Numbered from the stretch's first letter, positions 35,774 to 46,311 are shown. The stretch: 64,000 bases of DNA from Verrucomicrobium spinosum DSM 4136 = JCM 18804 (GCF_000172155.1 NZ_ABIZ01000001.1:992001-1056000), one strand, 5' to 3'. Numbers and translations are program-made. The notes: generated by a model from the letters alone, not told the origin.

Positions 35774-36604
35774 ATGTGGAAAAAGACCGGTGAAACCCTC
35801 CTCGTCTCCGCCGCCCGAATCCTTGCTGTCATGGTGTTGTTCCTTGCCTGCTGCCAGAGCAAAATGATCTACATGCCCCGTGCCTATGATGCGGCCACGG
35901 TGCAACATGTGGATGCCCGACCTCTGGTTTATGAGACCGGGCAGGGGAAACAGACGGCATGGATCCATCCCAAGGCCGCCACCGGCAGTCAGGGCATCGT
36001 GTGGCTCGTCTTCGGCGGGAACGGCACCGTGGCCCTGGACTGGGTTGGCTTCTTTGACTCCCCGACGCTGAAGCAGGACACCTATGTGCTGGTGGACTAC
36101 CCCGGCTATGGCAGCAGCGATGGCAGCCCCACCCCCGGCCGGATCAAGGAGTCGGTGCAGAAGCTGGTGCCCGCCCTCGCGGTGGAGCTCAAGACCACCG
36201 AGGCCGAACTGCATCCCCGCCTGCGGGTGTTTGGCCACTCCCTCGGCTGCTCCGCCGCCCTCATGGCGATGGAGGAACATCACATCAAGAAAGGCGTGAT
36301 TCTCGCCCCCTACACCAGCATGAAAGACATGGCCCGCCACGTCCTCGGCTGGCCCTTGTGCGAGATCCTGCATCACCGCTTCGACAACGTCGCCACCTTG
36401 AAGCGCCTGCAAAAAGAAGGCGGCTACCAAGTGGTGGCCAGACACGGCACCGAGGATGAAGTGATCCCCGTGGCCATGGGGCGGAAGCTGGGTGAGTTAT
36501 TTCCTGATGTCGTGAAGTATGAGGATATTACAGGGGCGCGGCACAACGATGTGTTGAACACGGATACGGACAAGGTGCATGCGGCGCTGGAGGGGGTGAG
36601 GTGA
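35774..36604 (+). CDS. Alpha/beta hydrolase, predicted lipoprotein
   Basis: A 276-residue protein. The N-terminus has a signal-type hydrophobic stretch ([15 protein letters not shown]) with a possible lipobox LAC at about 25-27, so it may be lipid-anchored in the envelope. The alpha/beta hydrolase core shows [10 protein letters not shown], the nucleophile elbow [10 protein letters not shown] (Ser in the middle), and a late HGTEDEVIP segment with the acid; the catalytic His is probably in ARHND near the end. It resembles BEM46-like hydrolases; substrate unknown. Divergent from ilvD. Confidence 0.8.
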   Translation: MWKKTGETLLVSAARILAVMVLFLACCQSKMIYMPRAYDAATVQHVDARPLVYETGQGKQTAWIHPKAATGSQGIVWLVFGGNGTVALDWVGFFDSPTLKQDTYVLVDYPGYGSSDGSPTPGRIKESVQKLVPALAVELKTTEAELHPRLRVFGHSLGCSAALMAMEEHHIKKGVILAPYTSMKDMARHVLGWPLCEILHHRFDNVATLKRLQKEGGYQVVARHGTEDEVIPVAMGRKLGELFPDVVKYEDITGARHNDVLNTDTDKVHAALEGVR

Positions 36605-36670
36605 GGGGGGGATTGTGGAGTGTCATTTCTGAAAAGGTTATCAATTCGCTGGTCCCGTTGTTGGAGTTTG

Positions 36671-36712
36671 TTTTGGTGTGATCAACAAAAATTTTGGTGT
36701 GATCAACAAAAA
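36671..36712. repeat. Perfect tandem repeat of a 21-bp AT-rich unit
   Basis: Two exact 21-bp copies (36671-36691 and 36692-36712), each built on TTTTGGTGTGATCAACAAAA, lie end to end about 55 bp upstream of the promoter of the giant RHS gene. The unit contains TGATCA. A regulator-binding site is plausible. Confidence 0.85.
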
Positions 36713-36743
36713 CATAGTAAAAGTTTACTGCACAAAATTGTTA

Positions 36744-36772
36744 TTGCGTGAGGTGTTCATTTGCGCTATGTT
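36744..36772 (+). promoter_or_regulatory. Probable promoter of the RCC1-RHS gene
   Basis: TTGCGT (36744-36749), exact 17-bp spacer, TATGTT (36767-36772), 34 bp before the start codon, in a markedly AT-rich stretch. Confidence 0.5.
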
Positions 36773-36806
36773 CGTGTAAATAACACCCCCCGGTAACAAA
36801 CCGACC

Positions 36807-39800
36807 ATGCTACACCGCCAGCTTAAGGGCAGCGCATTGCCCTTCTACGTCCGTCTGTCATTTTCGAAGTGCCTGTTGAGGCCTTTCTGTCTGCTATGGA
36901 TCCTTATTTGTCTGTCTGCTTCTGCTGCATTGGGCGGTGGGAAAATTGCCAGCGGTCTCCGGCATCATCTCGCGGTCAAGTCAGACGGAACGGTGTGGGC
37001 GTGGGGACAAAACAGCAGCGGACAGCTGGGCAACGGTGCCACTGTGGACAGCAATGTGCCAGTGCAGGTTTCAGGGCTCACCAATGTGGTCTCGGTGGCG
37101 GCTGGATCGTCCTGGTCTTTGGCGCTGAAATCCGACGGTACAGTTTGGGGCTGGGGCACTAATCAAGGGTATTATGGTGGAGGGACGACGGCGGACACCT
37201 CCATTCCCCGACAGGTGACCGGGCTCTCTGACATCGTGAAAATCGCCGTGTCATGCAAGACTGGGACCATTGCCCGCTTTTTTGCTTACGCGGTGAAGTC
37301 GGATGGAACTCTGTGGGCGTGGGGGGACAATAGCTACGCGCAGTTTGGCAACGGAACGCTGTCCCCTCTAGGCAGCTACACGCCTCAAGAAGTGCCCGGC
37401 TTGACGGATGTGGTGGATGTGGATGCAGGAGAGTTTTTCGGTGTTGCTGCCAAAGGCGACGGCACCGCGTGGATCTGGGGCGGCACTTCGAATATCGTTG
37501 GCCTGTATAGTGTGATAGGCGTGACGTCCCCCAAGTCGCCGGTGCAATTGAGTGTTTCGGACATTGTCCAAGTGTCTGCCGGCAGGGGGCATGTGTTGGC
37601 GCTCAATTCGGCAGGGCAAGTGCGGGGTTGGGGTAGCGATGTTGATGGTGAACTAGGGAACGGTGGCCTTCCGCCTACGGGCTATCCGGTGCATTGTCCG
37701 TTTGGGACAGAGGCAATTACCTCCATCTCGACGGGTACGCGGCATTCGATGGCTGTCACGGCCTCTGGTCGTGTATGGGTTACAGGGTCCAACGCAAATC
37801 GACAGCTTGGAGTCGAAAACGCCGGGAAAGTGTTGACACCTGTGCTGTTGGCGCTGCCGACAGCAGTATCCGAAGTTTGCGGGGATGATAACGCAAGCAT
37901 CGCCGTGACCACTTCTGGAGCAATCTGGGGCTGGGGAGAGGGCTCCGCCGCGACTTGGAATTTTGAGACGCCGTTAGATCAGACGGAAAAACTGAAGGAG
38001 GTTGCTGGCACTGGAGTGATCAGACAAATTGCAGCTGGAACCTCCCATGGATTGTCGCTCCTCACAGGTGGGACGGTGAAGGGATGGGGTGCAAATGGTT
38101 CTTATCAAGTTGGAACTGGTGATATTGGGGTGCGGACCAGGCCCTCCACAGTTATTGAGATGGGTTACAATCAAGAGTTAACGAACGTTTCTAAAATTGC
38201 CGCCGGACGAAACTTTTCCCTAGCAATTCGTCAATCAGACGCGGCATTGCGGATGTGGGGGACAAATGCTTTGGGACTGGTGGGGCAGGACACTCAGTCT
38301 CCGACTGCGAAAGGCTATGCGCTTTCTGGCCTCTTTGGAGGCGGAGTGGTTCCGGTTGGTGTTGCGGCAGGCGCCACTCACGCGTTGGTGCTTTCTTCTG
38401 CGGGCAAGGTCTACTCATGGGGGGGATATTCAGCCGGGCAACTGGGGCGGACGATCGGAACCGGGATGGAGGGGGGACTTCGTTACGATGCTATCTATCC
38501 TGGAGAAGTGGCTGGTTTATCTAATGTGGTGGCGATTGCGGGATCCGCGCAATCTTCGTTCGCTCTCAAGAGCGATGGTACTGTCTGGGCCTGGGGTGGC
38601 AACAACCGAGGGCAGCTCGGAATTGGCACGACGACTGGAGCTTCATCCCCGCAACAGGTGGGGGCGGGCATCTTATTGAATGTTGTTTCCATTGCAGCGG
38701 GGCAGGATCATGCGCTGGCGCTTACTTCTGACGGTGAAGTTTGGGCTTGGGGGCTCAACTCCTCGGGGCAGATCGGCAATGGAGTCTTGACGGATGTCTT
38801 GACCCCTGTGTGTTTGTCATTGACGAACATTGCGGCAATCGGATGCGGGCAACTGCACAGTCTGGCCGTCGGTGCCGATGGCTCGGTGTGGAGTTGGGGG
38901 AGCAATTCCACGGGGCAATTGGGGCGGACAACTGGGAGTACGTCGAGTCCGGGTATCGTGCCGAAAACTCAAGGTGTGGTCCAAGTTGCTGGGGGAGGCT
39001 CGTTTTCGATGGCGCTGAAAGAAGATGGCTCGGTCATCACGTGGGGGCCTGAAACGGCTTCTTCACAACGCCAGGTGTTTGGTGTGGGGTACAGTGCGTT
39101 TGTTTCACCGGGAGTGCTGCCCGGCTTCAATCTGTCCTCCTCAGTGCCGGAGGTGAGCTTCGCGAGTGGTGCTCCCACCGTCACCGTCTCGCTTGGACAA
39201 CAGGCAGTGTTACCCATCGCCTACCAGTCTTCGAGCTTGGCAGCCATGGACTCCGTCAGCCTCTACTATGGCAATGACGTTGTCGGAGTGGCTGGACCCG
39301 GGGCTGGCAGTGTTCCGTTCTCGCCTCGTACTTGGGGAGACTTTCCTGTCACCTTGATCGCAAAGGATGTGCATGGTGCGCATTCTCTCCGTGCTACACC
39401 GATCACGATCCACGTTCCATACGACAGCGATAGCAACAGCCTTCCTGACTGGTGGGAGTTGAAGCACTTCGCGAAACTTGGCGTGACGCCCGGAGGCGAT
39501 CCTGACCGCGACGGGGTGACCAATTTGCAGGAGTACAAGGCGGGGACCGATCCGTTGGATGCAGTGAATTTGGCAAACGTTTCGGGATCTTCGCCGGGAG
39601 TCACCTGGTCAGGCAATGTCTCCGGCGGCAATGCAGGGACAGGAGGAGTGGTCCCTGGTGCCCCCACTGCGCTTCCCAATGGCACCGCAGTGGATGAATC
39701 CTTCATCGATGTGAGCGAACCCCAGCAGGGAAGTGCCTTGGGAGAGGGGATGAAGATCGAGGCAAAATGGGTGTCTGTGGACTATTGGGATGAGACATTC

Positions 39801-42800
39801 GATTGGGATCCACCAGGAATGGACTCCGACAGTCTGTATTGGAACCTCTATCGGTCTGGAGAATTCCCATCCTTGGGATTGACCACCGAACCTGCATTGA
39901 CGCTGGGAACTAACTGGGATGTGGGATTTGGCATTTGGGGAATCAATCCTGATGCTGAGTCTCATCGGAGGCGTCCGTTCAATGAGCCGATGTTTGATGA
40001 AGGTGCCTGGCTGGCCGGGGTCCATAAGGTGCATGACAGCTGGTGGAGCGAGTGGATGCAGGTGCGGGCGACTCTGTGGGATCCTGCGGAGCGGTGGTAC
40101 TACTATTATTACAACAAGATCAAGGTGGTGAAGGAGGACAATGTGGAAGTCTCCCGCACCGTGATGGGGCCTGAAAGATTGGTGATCCGACCTGGCGAAA
40201 CTTCCTCGGGTGTTGTCAACTTGATGCCGCAACCTGGAGATCTCCTGGCACCCGGCGAATCGGAGCAAATCTTCCTTGAACGCGTCGAAACGACTGGCGA
40301 AGCGCAACCCAGCTTTCGCATCTCCGCCTCTGACGCGGCCGGGCCGGTGCATCGCAAGATCGGCCTCCATGGCATGCCTCTTTCCGACAGCAAGCCGCAG
40401 GTGAAGGACGAGAGCGGGGAGGTCCCGGAAGAAACCTTTGTGGATGCCTTTACCCGGCAGCTCAACCACTCCGTCAGCGACGTCTATTCCAGTGTGGACA
40501 GCTCCCTGCTGCCGCTCACGGTCCGCCGCGGAACCCGTGAACATGTGTGGAGCCTGCGCAGCGGGCTGCGCCCCTCGGAGCTGCCCGATGCCCCTTTTGG
40601 ACCGGGTTGGTCCTCGAACCTGTGCGCCCACATCAAGTTTGAGTGGGGGTATCAAAAGGCCGTAGTCACAGATGAACAAGGGGCTGCTTCAGTCTATTTT
40701 CGCGTGCTTCGGGATGAAGAAGGGGTGTTGCATCCCAATGACGTCCACGTGTGGATGCACACCCGGGAGGAAAAGCAGGACGCCAAGACCGCCTACAACA
40801 CCTTCGAAACGATTTGGGACGAAAACCAGCAGGTCACAGGCTTTGTGTACCGCAAGAAGTATGGTGCCACCTGCACCTACGAGCTGGTTCCGATTTTCCA
40901 GTTCTTCTCCAACAACCGTCTGGATGGCGCTCATACCTTCACGGATTACACCTACGCACGCCTGACCAAAGTGGAAGACCGCTGGGGCAACAAGCTTCTC
41001 TACAGCTACCCCACGGACACCACACTTATTCCCAACAAGATTGAAGATCCTGACCGCCCCAACCAGGTGGTCACCATCACCCAGAACAACGGGGTGGTCA
41101 CGGCCGTGCGTGGTCCTTCAGGGGAAACCGTCGAGTACAACTACGCCACCCAGAACACGGGTGATGACCTGGTGCGGTATCTGTCCTCGGTGGAACGTGG
41201 GGGACAAACGGTCAGCTACCAGTATGAAACGGAGATTGAGCCTGTTCCGGCCATCGACCTCGATGCGGACGGGCCGCCTGACCCCCAGAACCGGCACTTC
41301 TCCCTGACCCGCATCACGGACGAGCGGGGTGGGGATTACGAGTTCGAGTACGAGTTCAATTACGGCAACAAGTACCTGGAAGTCTCTGGAGACGGGTTCA
41401 TGACCCGCAGCCAGCTGGGCATGCCCCGGCTGGTGAAGAAGGTGACCCTGCCGAATAATGCGGTGACCACCTTTGGGGGAACCCGGCAGCTCGTCTGTCA
41501 GAGTGATGCCACCCTGAACGCGGTGTCCATGGAGACCCAGGTCAGCGGCCCGTGTGGGACCTACACTTACACGTTCACCCAGCCGGACGTCTTTGTGCCG
41601 CTGGCTCAAGATCCTGACCGCAATCCCGATCCCTTCAGCCGCCAGCTCACCGTCTTCTTCAGTCGGATGAAGATCGACACCCCTGAGGGGGATGAGGTTT
41701 ACAACTTCGACTTCGACCACGGCATGGCGCTCAGCTCAGCCACGGATATAAGCGGGAACACCACTACCTTCCACTATGGCACGGTGGGCTCCAACGGCCT
41801 CGGGTGGGATGATCCCATCCAGCAGGTCAATGCCCTGGGCAAGAGCCGGTACTTCACTTATGACGATGACACCCGGGTCATGAAGTCCATGACCGATGAG
41901 CGGGGTACGCTGACCAGTTACACCATTCAATCCGGCACCGGACTGCGGACCAAGGAAACCATCAGCAAGGGCGGCAGCACCTTGCGGGTCACTGACTTTG
42001 ACTATGGTGCCGGCGGCTTTGCCGGGTTCCTGGCCAGGACCACCGTGCAGAGCACCACGGCCACCGGGGGCGATCTGGTCACCGAGTACACTCCCGATGC
42101 CAATGGCCGGGTCCAGAAGGAAGCGGTCACGGCCGGAGGTGGCATCGAGCTGGTCACCAGCTACACCTACACGGGCAACGGCAGCAAGAAGACCGTCACC
42201 AACCCACGCGGGCACACCACCACCTTCACCTATGATGCCCAGAGCCTGCGGCTCACGGGTGTGGAGAACCCCGACAGCACCACGCGCACCCTGGGCTATG
42301 ACGCCCATGGCAACCTCACCAGTGAGGTGAACGAGCGCGGCGTCACGACCACGCACGAGTACGACGCCTTGAACCGGCGCAAGAAGACCATCGTGGACAT
42401 GGATGACGGGGCCGACCTGGTGAGCGAAACCACCTACACGGCGCTGAACCTGCCGCACACCGAAACCGACCCACGCGGCACGGTCACCACCCACACCTAT
42501 GACGGCATCGGCCGACGTCTCACCACCACGGTGGGCAGCGGCGGGGACGCCCAGACCACGACCTGCACCTACGGGGCCAACAGCGGGGGCAGCGTCTTTG
42601 ATGTGAGCGGGTTCAAGCCCACCACGCTCACCGACCCCCGTGGCAAGGTGACCACCATCACCTATGACGACCTCTACCGGCCCACGGTCAAGCAGCTGCC
42701 GGAGGGTAACACCGTCACCACCACTTATGACGACGCCGGCAACCCCGAGGAGGTCAAGGACGCGCTCAACCGCATCACCAAGACCACCTTTGACGGCCTG

Positions 42801-45800
42801 AACCGTCCCACCCAGGTGGAGTATCCCGATGCCACCACCCGGCATTCCTACTACACGCCCTCCGGTCTGGTCTGGAAGGTGGTGGACGAACTGGGTCGTG
42901 AAACCCTCACCCAGTACGACCGGGCGGGTCGCGCTGTGGAGGTGACGCTTCCTGCGGTCAACGGGGTCAGCCCGGTGACCAAGACCGCCTATGACGCCAA
43001 TGGCGATGTCATTGCCGTGCAGGATCCCCTGGGGAACATCGTCACCACGGTCTACGACAACCGCAACCGTCCCACCAAGGTGACCTCCCCGTACATCTGG
43101 GATGCCCTGGAGGGTCAGTGGTCCCGGCCGGAGGTGAACACCACCTATGACGCTGGGGGCAACGTGCTCACGGTCACCGACCCTCTGGGCAAGGTTACCA
43201 CCAAGACCTACAACAACGCGGGCTGGGGGCTCACCGTAACCAATGCCCTGGGCCAGGTGACCGCTTCCACCTATGACCGCAACGGCAACGTCAAGACGGT
43301 GACCGATGCGCTCAACCGGGTGGTGACCAACACCTATGACATCCACAACCGTCTCATCGAGACGGAAGATGCGGAGGAGCAGATCACCACCTTTGGTTAC
43401 GACAAGAACGGCAACCGGACCTCGGTGACAGATCCGCGGGGCAAGGTGACCACGTTCACCTATGACGACCTCAACCGGCTCCTCAAAGAAACGTTCCAGG
43501 AGGGCGTGTGGACCGAGCGTCATTACGATGCTCTTCGTGAAACCTCCCGGGAGGACAGCGCGGGCCGTGAGTTCACCTTTGGGTATGACCTGCGCGACCG
43601 CCTCACCACCACGACCTGGACGGTGGGTGGCAGCCCGGTGGTGCGCACCCGGGTCTATGACACTGCGGGCCGTCTCACCGATGTGACCGAGACGGGGCGT
43701 CCCGAGGCCACGGTGGGCTACACCTATGATGCCCTCAATCGGGTGGCCACCGAAACCACCCAGGGCCTCACGCACACTTACACCTATGACCTGGGCGGCC
43801 GCCGGACCGGAAGCGCTCTGGGCACGGGCAAGACCATTGCCACCACCTACGACAGCCAGGGCAAACCGCTCACGGTCACCGAGGGCGGGCGCACCACGGT
43901 CTATCACTATGACCTGGCCAGCCGGGCGGTGGCCCAGACACAGCCCAACGGGTTGTGGCAGTATAATGCGTACGACGACCTAAGCCGGTTGGAATCGCGC
44001 CAGACCTACACCAGCGCCGATGCCCTGCAGGCCCAGTTCCTGTGGACCTATGATGCGGTGGGCAATGTCACCGTGCAGTCAGAGCGCTGGCCCGGAGAAG
44101 GCACGCGTGGGGCAGGCTGGCGCAGCACCGTCATGGTGTATGACGCCACCAACCGGCTCACAGGTGAGGCCATGGCCCAGCCTGGCTCCCCGGTGATCAC
44201 CACCGGTTATGCCTATGACACGGGCAGCAACCGCAGCGTGAAGCTGGTGAGCAGGGACGGCAGCCTGACCACCAAGACGCTCTACACCTACAACCACTTC
44301 AACCAGCTCGCGGACTGGTCGGAGGAGGATGGGCTGGGGGCGGTGACACGCACCGCCGCCTTGACCTATGACCTGGCCGGCAACCGGGCCACCCAGACGC
44401 TCACCACCGCCGAGCAGTCCGTGCAGACCACCACCTACCACTGGGATGCAGAGAACCGGCTGGAAGGCGTGACCCTGCCGAATGCTGAGGAGCACGAGTA
44501 TGGCTATGACTACCGGACCCGGCGCATCAGCCGGGTGGAAAACGGCATCGGTACGGCCATCGTGTTCAGCGGCGGCCTGAGCGTGGCCGAGTACGAGTCC
44601 CAGGGCATCACGCCCACGGTGGAATACCTGCGTGGCCCCGACATGGGCGGTGGCGTGGGCGGGATGATGTACAGCCTGCGCAACGGCGGGACCGAGGCGA
44701 AGTATGCGATGAGCAACGGCCGAGGAGACGTCGTGGCCCAGAGCAACGATGCCGGAGCCCTGACCTGGACAGCCAGCTACGAAGCCTACGGCAAACGTCC
44801 AGTGGAAACCGGGACCAACCTGGACCGTCAGCGGGCCAACACCAAAGAGGAAGATCCGACCGGGCTGCTCAACGAAGGGTTTCGCTACCGTGACATCGAG
44901 ACCGGTGTCTGGCTGAGCCGCGACCCGGCGGGGTTCGTGGATGGCCCCAACCTGTATGCGTATGTCCGCCAGAATCCGTGGACCGCATTCGATCCTCTGG
45001 GCTTGGAAGGGACCATTGTCTTCGGAGTGTTTTTCAGCACGGAGTATGGGTTGGAGATTGCACCTGCGAAGGACTTCCACAGGGCGCGGGCCACAAGAGT
45101 GTTTCCGGACGTTAACAAGGCAAAGGAGCGGTTTAGTGACCTAACGGAATCTCCAGGCCAATTTGGAGCAGGATTCCTCGGGGGCTATCATGGTAGTGGT
45201 CTCGGAGGCGACTCTAGGGCTGCTCAGAACGGGAGGGCTGTTGGAGAAAACGTTGCAATAGCAGAAGCTGTGATAGCAGCATTCTCGCGCACTGGCGTGC
45301 CCAAAGGACCCGGTCCGAGGCTTGCACCGGCGCACGGTCCAGCGATAGCCGACCTTCCAGTGGCAGTACCTGCCACGCGTCCGCCTGCCATTGTGCTAAT
45401 GAACCAGAATTCCGGGCATGAGTCTCCAACTGAGACGGGTAAGGGGAATGCAGGAAAGAGTGAGGAAATTGCTACAGATGCAGCAGGCACAGGTGGTCAC
45501 TTTGTCGGTGAGGCTACCCCATGGGCAGTTGGAGCTACTCCTAATTCGATCTACACTCAGATTTCAGGGAAATCTGGAGCTGCAATCAAAAACGTAATCT
45601 ATGATGGTTCCGGACGATACGTCGGTGAGGTGAACTTCCGCAACCATGGCGGAGGGATGGTGTCGGGCCACGGCCATAAGGCAGACTCTCCTGGGGACAT
45701 CGGTAGTGCTCATTTGCCTCAGAACCACTTGCTACCATCGCAAGTGCCGTCATCATGGTCCACTTTGCCACCTAATATTCCACCTACGACCCCGCTCGGA

Positions 45801-45806
45801 AAATGA
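36807..45806 (+). CDS. Giant RCC1 + RHS repeat protein with variable C-terminal toxin-like domain
   Basis: A 2999-residue exported protein. After a long signal peptide (about 1-50) come roughly 13-14 RCC1-type propeller repeats (about 50-780; recurring SDGTVWAWG and GQLGNG), then an immunoglobulin-like stretch and a calcium-binding, thrombospondin-3-like segment (about 872-918, DSDSNSLPDWWE and DPDRDGVTNLQEY). From about 1400 to 2690 are RHS/YD repeats (many GN-x-TYDxxNR units), ending with the RHS core signature (RYRDIETGVWLSRDP, then DPLGLEG near 2735). The last ~264 residues are unrelated to the core and less GC-rich. They end in a His/Gly-rich segment (GRYVGEVNFRNHGGG, SGHGHK) that looks like a nuclease-type toxin tip (inference). 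The shell-plus-swappable-tip design is that of RHS polymorphic toxins; no PAAR or T6SS element is present. Confidence 0.9.
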   Translation: MLHRQLKGSALPFYVRLSFSKCLLRPFCLLWILICLSASAALGGGKIASGLRHHLAVKSDGTVWAWGQNSSGQLGNGATVDSNVPVQVSGLTNVVSVAAGSSWSLALKSDGTVWGWGTNQGYYGGGTTADTSIPRQVTGLSDIVKIAVSCKTGTIARFFAYAVKSDGTLWAWGDNSYAQFGNGTLSPLGSYTPQEVPGLTDVVDVDAGEFFGVAAKGDGTAWIWGGTSNIVGLYSVIGVTSPKSPVQLSVSDIVQVSAGRGHVLALNSAGQVRGWGSDVDGELGNGGLPPTGYPVHCPFGTEAITSISTGTRHSMAVTASGRVWVTGSNANRQLGVENAGKVLTPVLLALPTAVSEVCGDDNASIAVTTSGAIWGWGEGSAATWNFETPLDQTEKLKEVAGTGVIRQIAAGTSHGLSLLTGGTVKGWGANGSYQVGTGDIGVRTRPSTVIEMGYNQELTNVSKIAAGRNFSLAIRQSDAALRMWGTNALGLVGQDTQSPTAKGYALSGLFGGGVVPVGVAAGATHALVLSSAGKVYSWGGYSAGQLGRTIGTGMEGGLRYDAIYPGEVAGLSNVVAIAGSAQSSFALKSDGTVWAWGGNNRGQLGIGTTTGASSPQQVGAGILLNVVSIAAGQDHALALTSDGEVWAWGLNSSGQIGNGVLTDVLTPVCLSLTNIAAIGCGQLHSLAVGADGSVWSWGSNSTGQLGRTTGSTSSPGIVPKTQGVVQVAGGGSFSMALKEDGSVITWGPETASSQRQVFGVGYSAFVSPGVLPGFNLSSSVPEVSFASGAPTVTVSLGQQAVLPIAYQSSSLAAMDSVSLYYGNDVVGVAGPGAGSVPFSPRTWGDFPVTLIAKDVHGAHSLRATPITIHVPYDSDSNSLPDWWELKHFAKLGVTPGGDPDRDGVTNLQEYKAGTDPLDAVNLANVSGSSPGVTWSGNVSGGNAGTGGVVPGAPTALPNGTAVDESFIDVSEPQQGSALGEGMKIEAKWVSVDYWDETFDWDPPGMDSDSLYWNLYRSGEFPSLGLTTEPALTLGTNWDVGFGIWGINPDAESHRRRPFNEPMFDEGAWLAGVHKVHDSWWSEWMQVRATLWDPAERWYYYYYNKIKVVKEDNVEVSRTVMGPERLVIRPGETSSGVVNLMPQPGDLLAPGESEQIFLERVETTGEAQPSFRISASDAAGPVHRKIGLHGMPLSDSKPQVKDESGEVPEETFVDAFTRQLNHSVSDVYSSVDSSLLPLTVRRGTREHVWSLRSGLRPSELPDAPFGPGWSSNLCAHIKFEWGYQKAVVTDEQGAASVYFRVLRDEEGVLHPNDVHVWMHTREEKQDAKTAYNTFETIWDENQQVTGFVYRKKYGATCTYELVPIFQFFSNNRLDGAHTFTDYTYARLTKVEDRWGNKLLYSYPTDTTLIPNKIEDPDRPNQVVTITQNNGVVTAVRGPSGETVEYNYATQNTGDDLVRYLSSVERGGQTVSYQYETEIEPVPAIDLDADGPPDPQNRHFSLTRITDERGGDYEFEYEFNYGNKYLEVSGDGFMTRSQLGMPRLVKKVTLPNNAVTTFGGTRQLVCQSDATLNAVSMETQVSGPCGTYTYTFTQPDVFVPLAQDPDRNPDPFSRQLTVFFSRMKIDTPEGDEVYNFDFDHGMALSSATDISGNTTTFHYGTVGSNGLGWDDPIQQVNALGKSRYFTYDDDTRVMKSMTDERGTLTSYTIQSGTGLRTKETISKGGSTLRVTDFDYGAGGFAGFLARTTVQSTTATGGDLVTEYTPDANGRVQKEAVTAGGGIELVTSYTYTGNGSKKTVTNPRGHTTTFTYDAQSLRLTGVENPDSTTRTLGYDAHGNLTSEVNERGVTTTHEYDALNRRKKTIVDMDDGADLVSETTYTALNLPHTETDPRGTVTTHTYDGIGRRLTTTVGSGGDAQTTTCTYGANSGGSVFDVSGFKPTTLTDPRGKVTTITYDDLYRPTVKQLPEGNTVTTTYDDAGNPEEVKDALNRITKTTFDGLNRPTQVEYPDATTRHSYYTPSGLVWKVVDELGRETLTQYDRAGRAVEVTLPAVNGVSPVTKTAYDANGDVIAVQDPLGNIVTTVYDNRNRPTKVTSPYIWDALEGQWSRPEVNTTYDAGGNVLTVTDPLGKVTTKTYNNAGWGLTVTNALGQVTASTYDRNGNVKTVTDALNRVVTNTYDIHNRLIETEDAEEQITTFGYDKNGNRTSVTDPRGKVTTFTYDDLNRLLKETFQEGVWTERHYDALRETSREDSAGREFTFGYDLRDRLTTTTWTVGGSPVVRTRVYDTAGRLTDVTETGRPEATVGYTYDALNRVATETTQGLTHTYTYDLGGRRTGSALGTGKTIATTYDSQGKPLTVTEGGRTTVYHYDLASRAVAQTQPNGLWQYNAYDDLSRLESRQTYTSADALQAQFLWTYDAVGNVTVQSERWPGEGTRGAGWRSTVMVYDATNRLTGEAMAQPGSPVITTGYAYDTGSNRSVKLVSRDGSLTTKTLYTYNHFNQLADWSEEDGLGAVTRTAALTYDLAGNRATQTLTTAEQSVQTTTYHWDAENRLEGVTLPNAEEHEYGYDYRTRRISRVENGIGTAIVFSGGLSVAEYESQGITPTVEYLRGPDMGGGVGGMMYSLRNGGTEAKYAMSNGRGDVVAQSNDAGALTWTASYEAYGKRPVETGTNLDRQRANTKEEDPTGLLNEGFRYRDIETGVWLSRDPAGFVDGPNLYAYVRQNPWTAFDPLGLEGTIVFGVFFSTEYGLEIAPAKDFHRARATRVFPDVNKAKERFSDLTESPGQFGAGFLGGYHGSGLGGDSRAAQNGRAVGENVAIAEAVIAAFSRTGVPKGPGPRLAPAHGPAIADLPVAVPATRPPAIVLMNQNSGHESPTETGKGNAGKSEEIATDAAGTGGHFVGEATPWAVGATPNSIYTQISGKSGAAIKNVIYDGSGRYVGEVNFRNHGGGMVSGHGHKADSPGDIGSAHLPQNHLLPSQVPSSWSTLPPNIPPTTPLGK

Positions 45807-46195
45807 GTCTTACTGAACTATCAACGGCACGTTCTTTGCTTAGCAGTTACTGCGAACTCTGCGACGCAGTGATAGAGAATGTGGAGTTGCGATTTGGTTT
45901 AGACCCGGAGTTGAATATGTTGCTTGTGGTGAGGACGAACGAGGGCGTTCCTTGTCGTGTCACGTTGCGGCTTTCTAGTGTTGAAGCTTTCCGGTTCGAG
46001 TTCTTGGAGCATCAGTCGGGCAAGGTGATTTCTGAGGGGGTTCGTGTTGATTGCGACGGCGACAGTTTGTTTGTGGATTTTGGCGACGATCCCGACCTGC
46101 GGCCGGGAGAAGCGGGGTGGCAAGTTTATTCGAAAAAGTGGTGCGTTTGTGCTGCTTTGGACATTGTTGACGTGCAACCTTATTCGCCGAGTTGA
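45803..46195 (+). CDS. Candidate cognate immunity protein of the RHS toxin
   Basis: A 130-residue acidic cytoplasmic protein without a signal peptide. Its ATG overlaps the RHS stop codon (ATGA), giving tight translational coupling. It has no family I recognise; notable are several Cys (17, 20, 118, 120), and the run VDCDGDSLFVDFGDDPDLR near 82-100. Position directly behind the variable toxin tip, small size, acidity and lower GC than the RHS core fit an immunity protein. That role is inference from context. Confidence 0.7.
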   Translation: MSLTELSTARSLLSSYCELCDAVIENVELRFGLDPELNMLLVVRTNEGVPCRVTLRLSSVEAFRFEFLEHQSGKVISEGVRVDCDGDSLFVDFGDDPDLRPGEAGWQVYSKKWCVCAALDIVDVQPYSPS

Positions 46196-46311
46196 GTTTA
46201 TGGGCATGATAAAGTACAGTGCCAGACATTATGTAAAGACAGGCTCTTGAGAAAGCCTCCCGGGCTTCATGTGAGGAAACAACATCTTTGGATCCGGGCA
46301 TAGTGAGTCTT

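Noticed and set aside
33169-35793. A long plus-strand frame opposite ilvD and the Spy-like gene
   Set aside because: It spans two real genes antisense, with His/Gly/Val-biased translation typical of GC-rich shadow frames.
41736-43907. A 723-codon open frame on the minus strand opposite the RHS repeats
   Set aside because: It mirrors the repetitive YD-repeat codons of the sense gene; its translation is low-complexity (Val/Gly/His) and matches no family.
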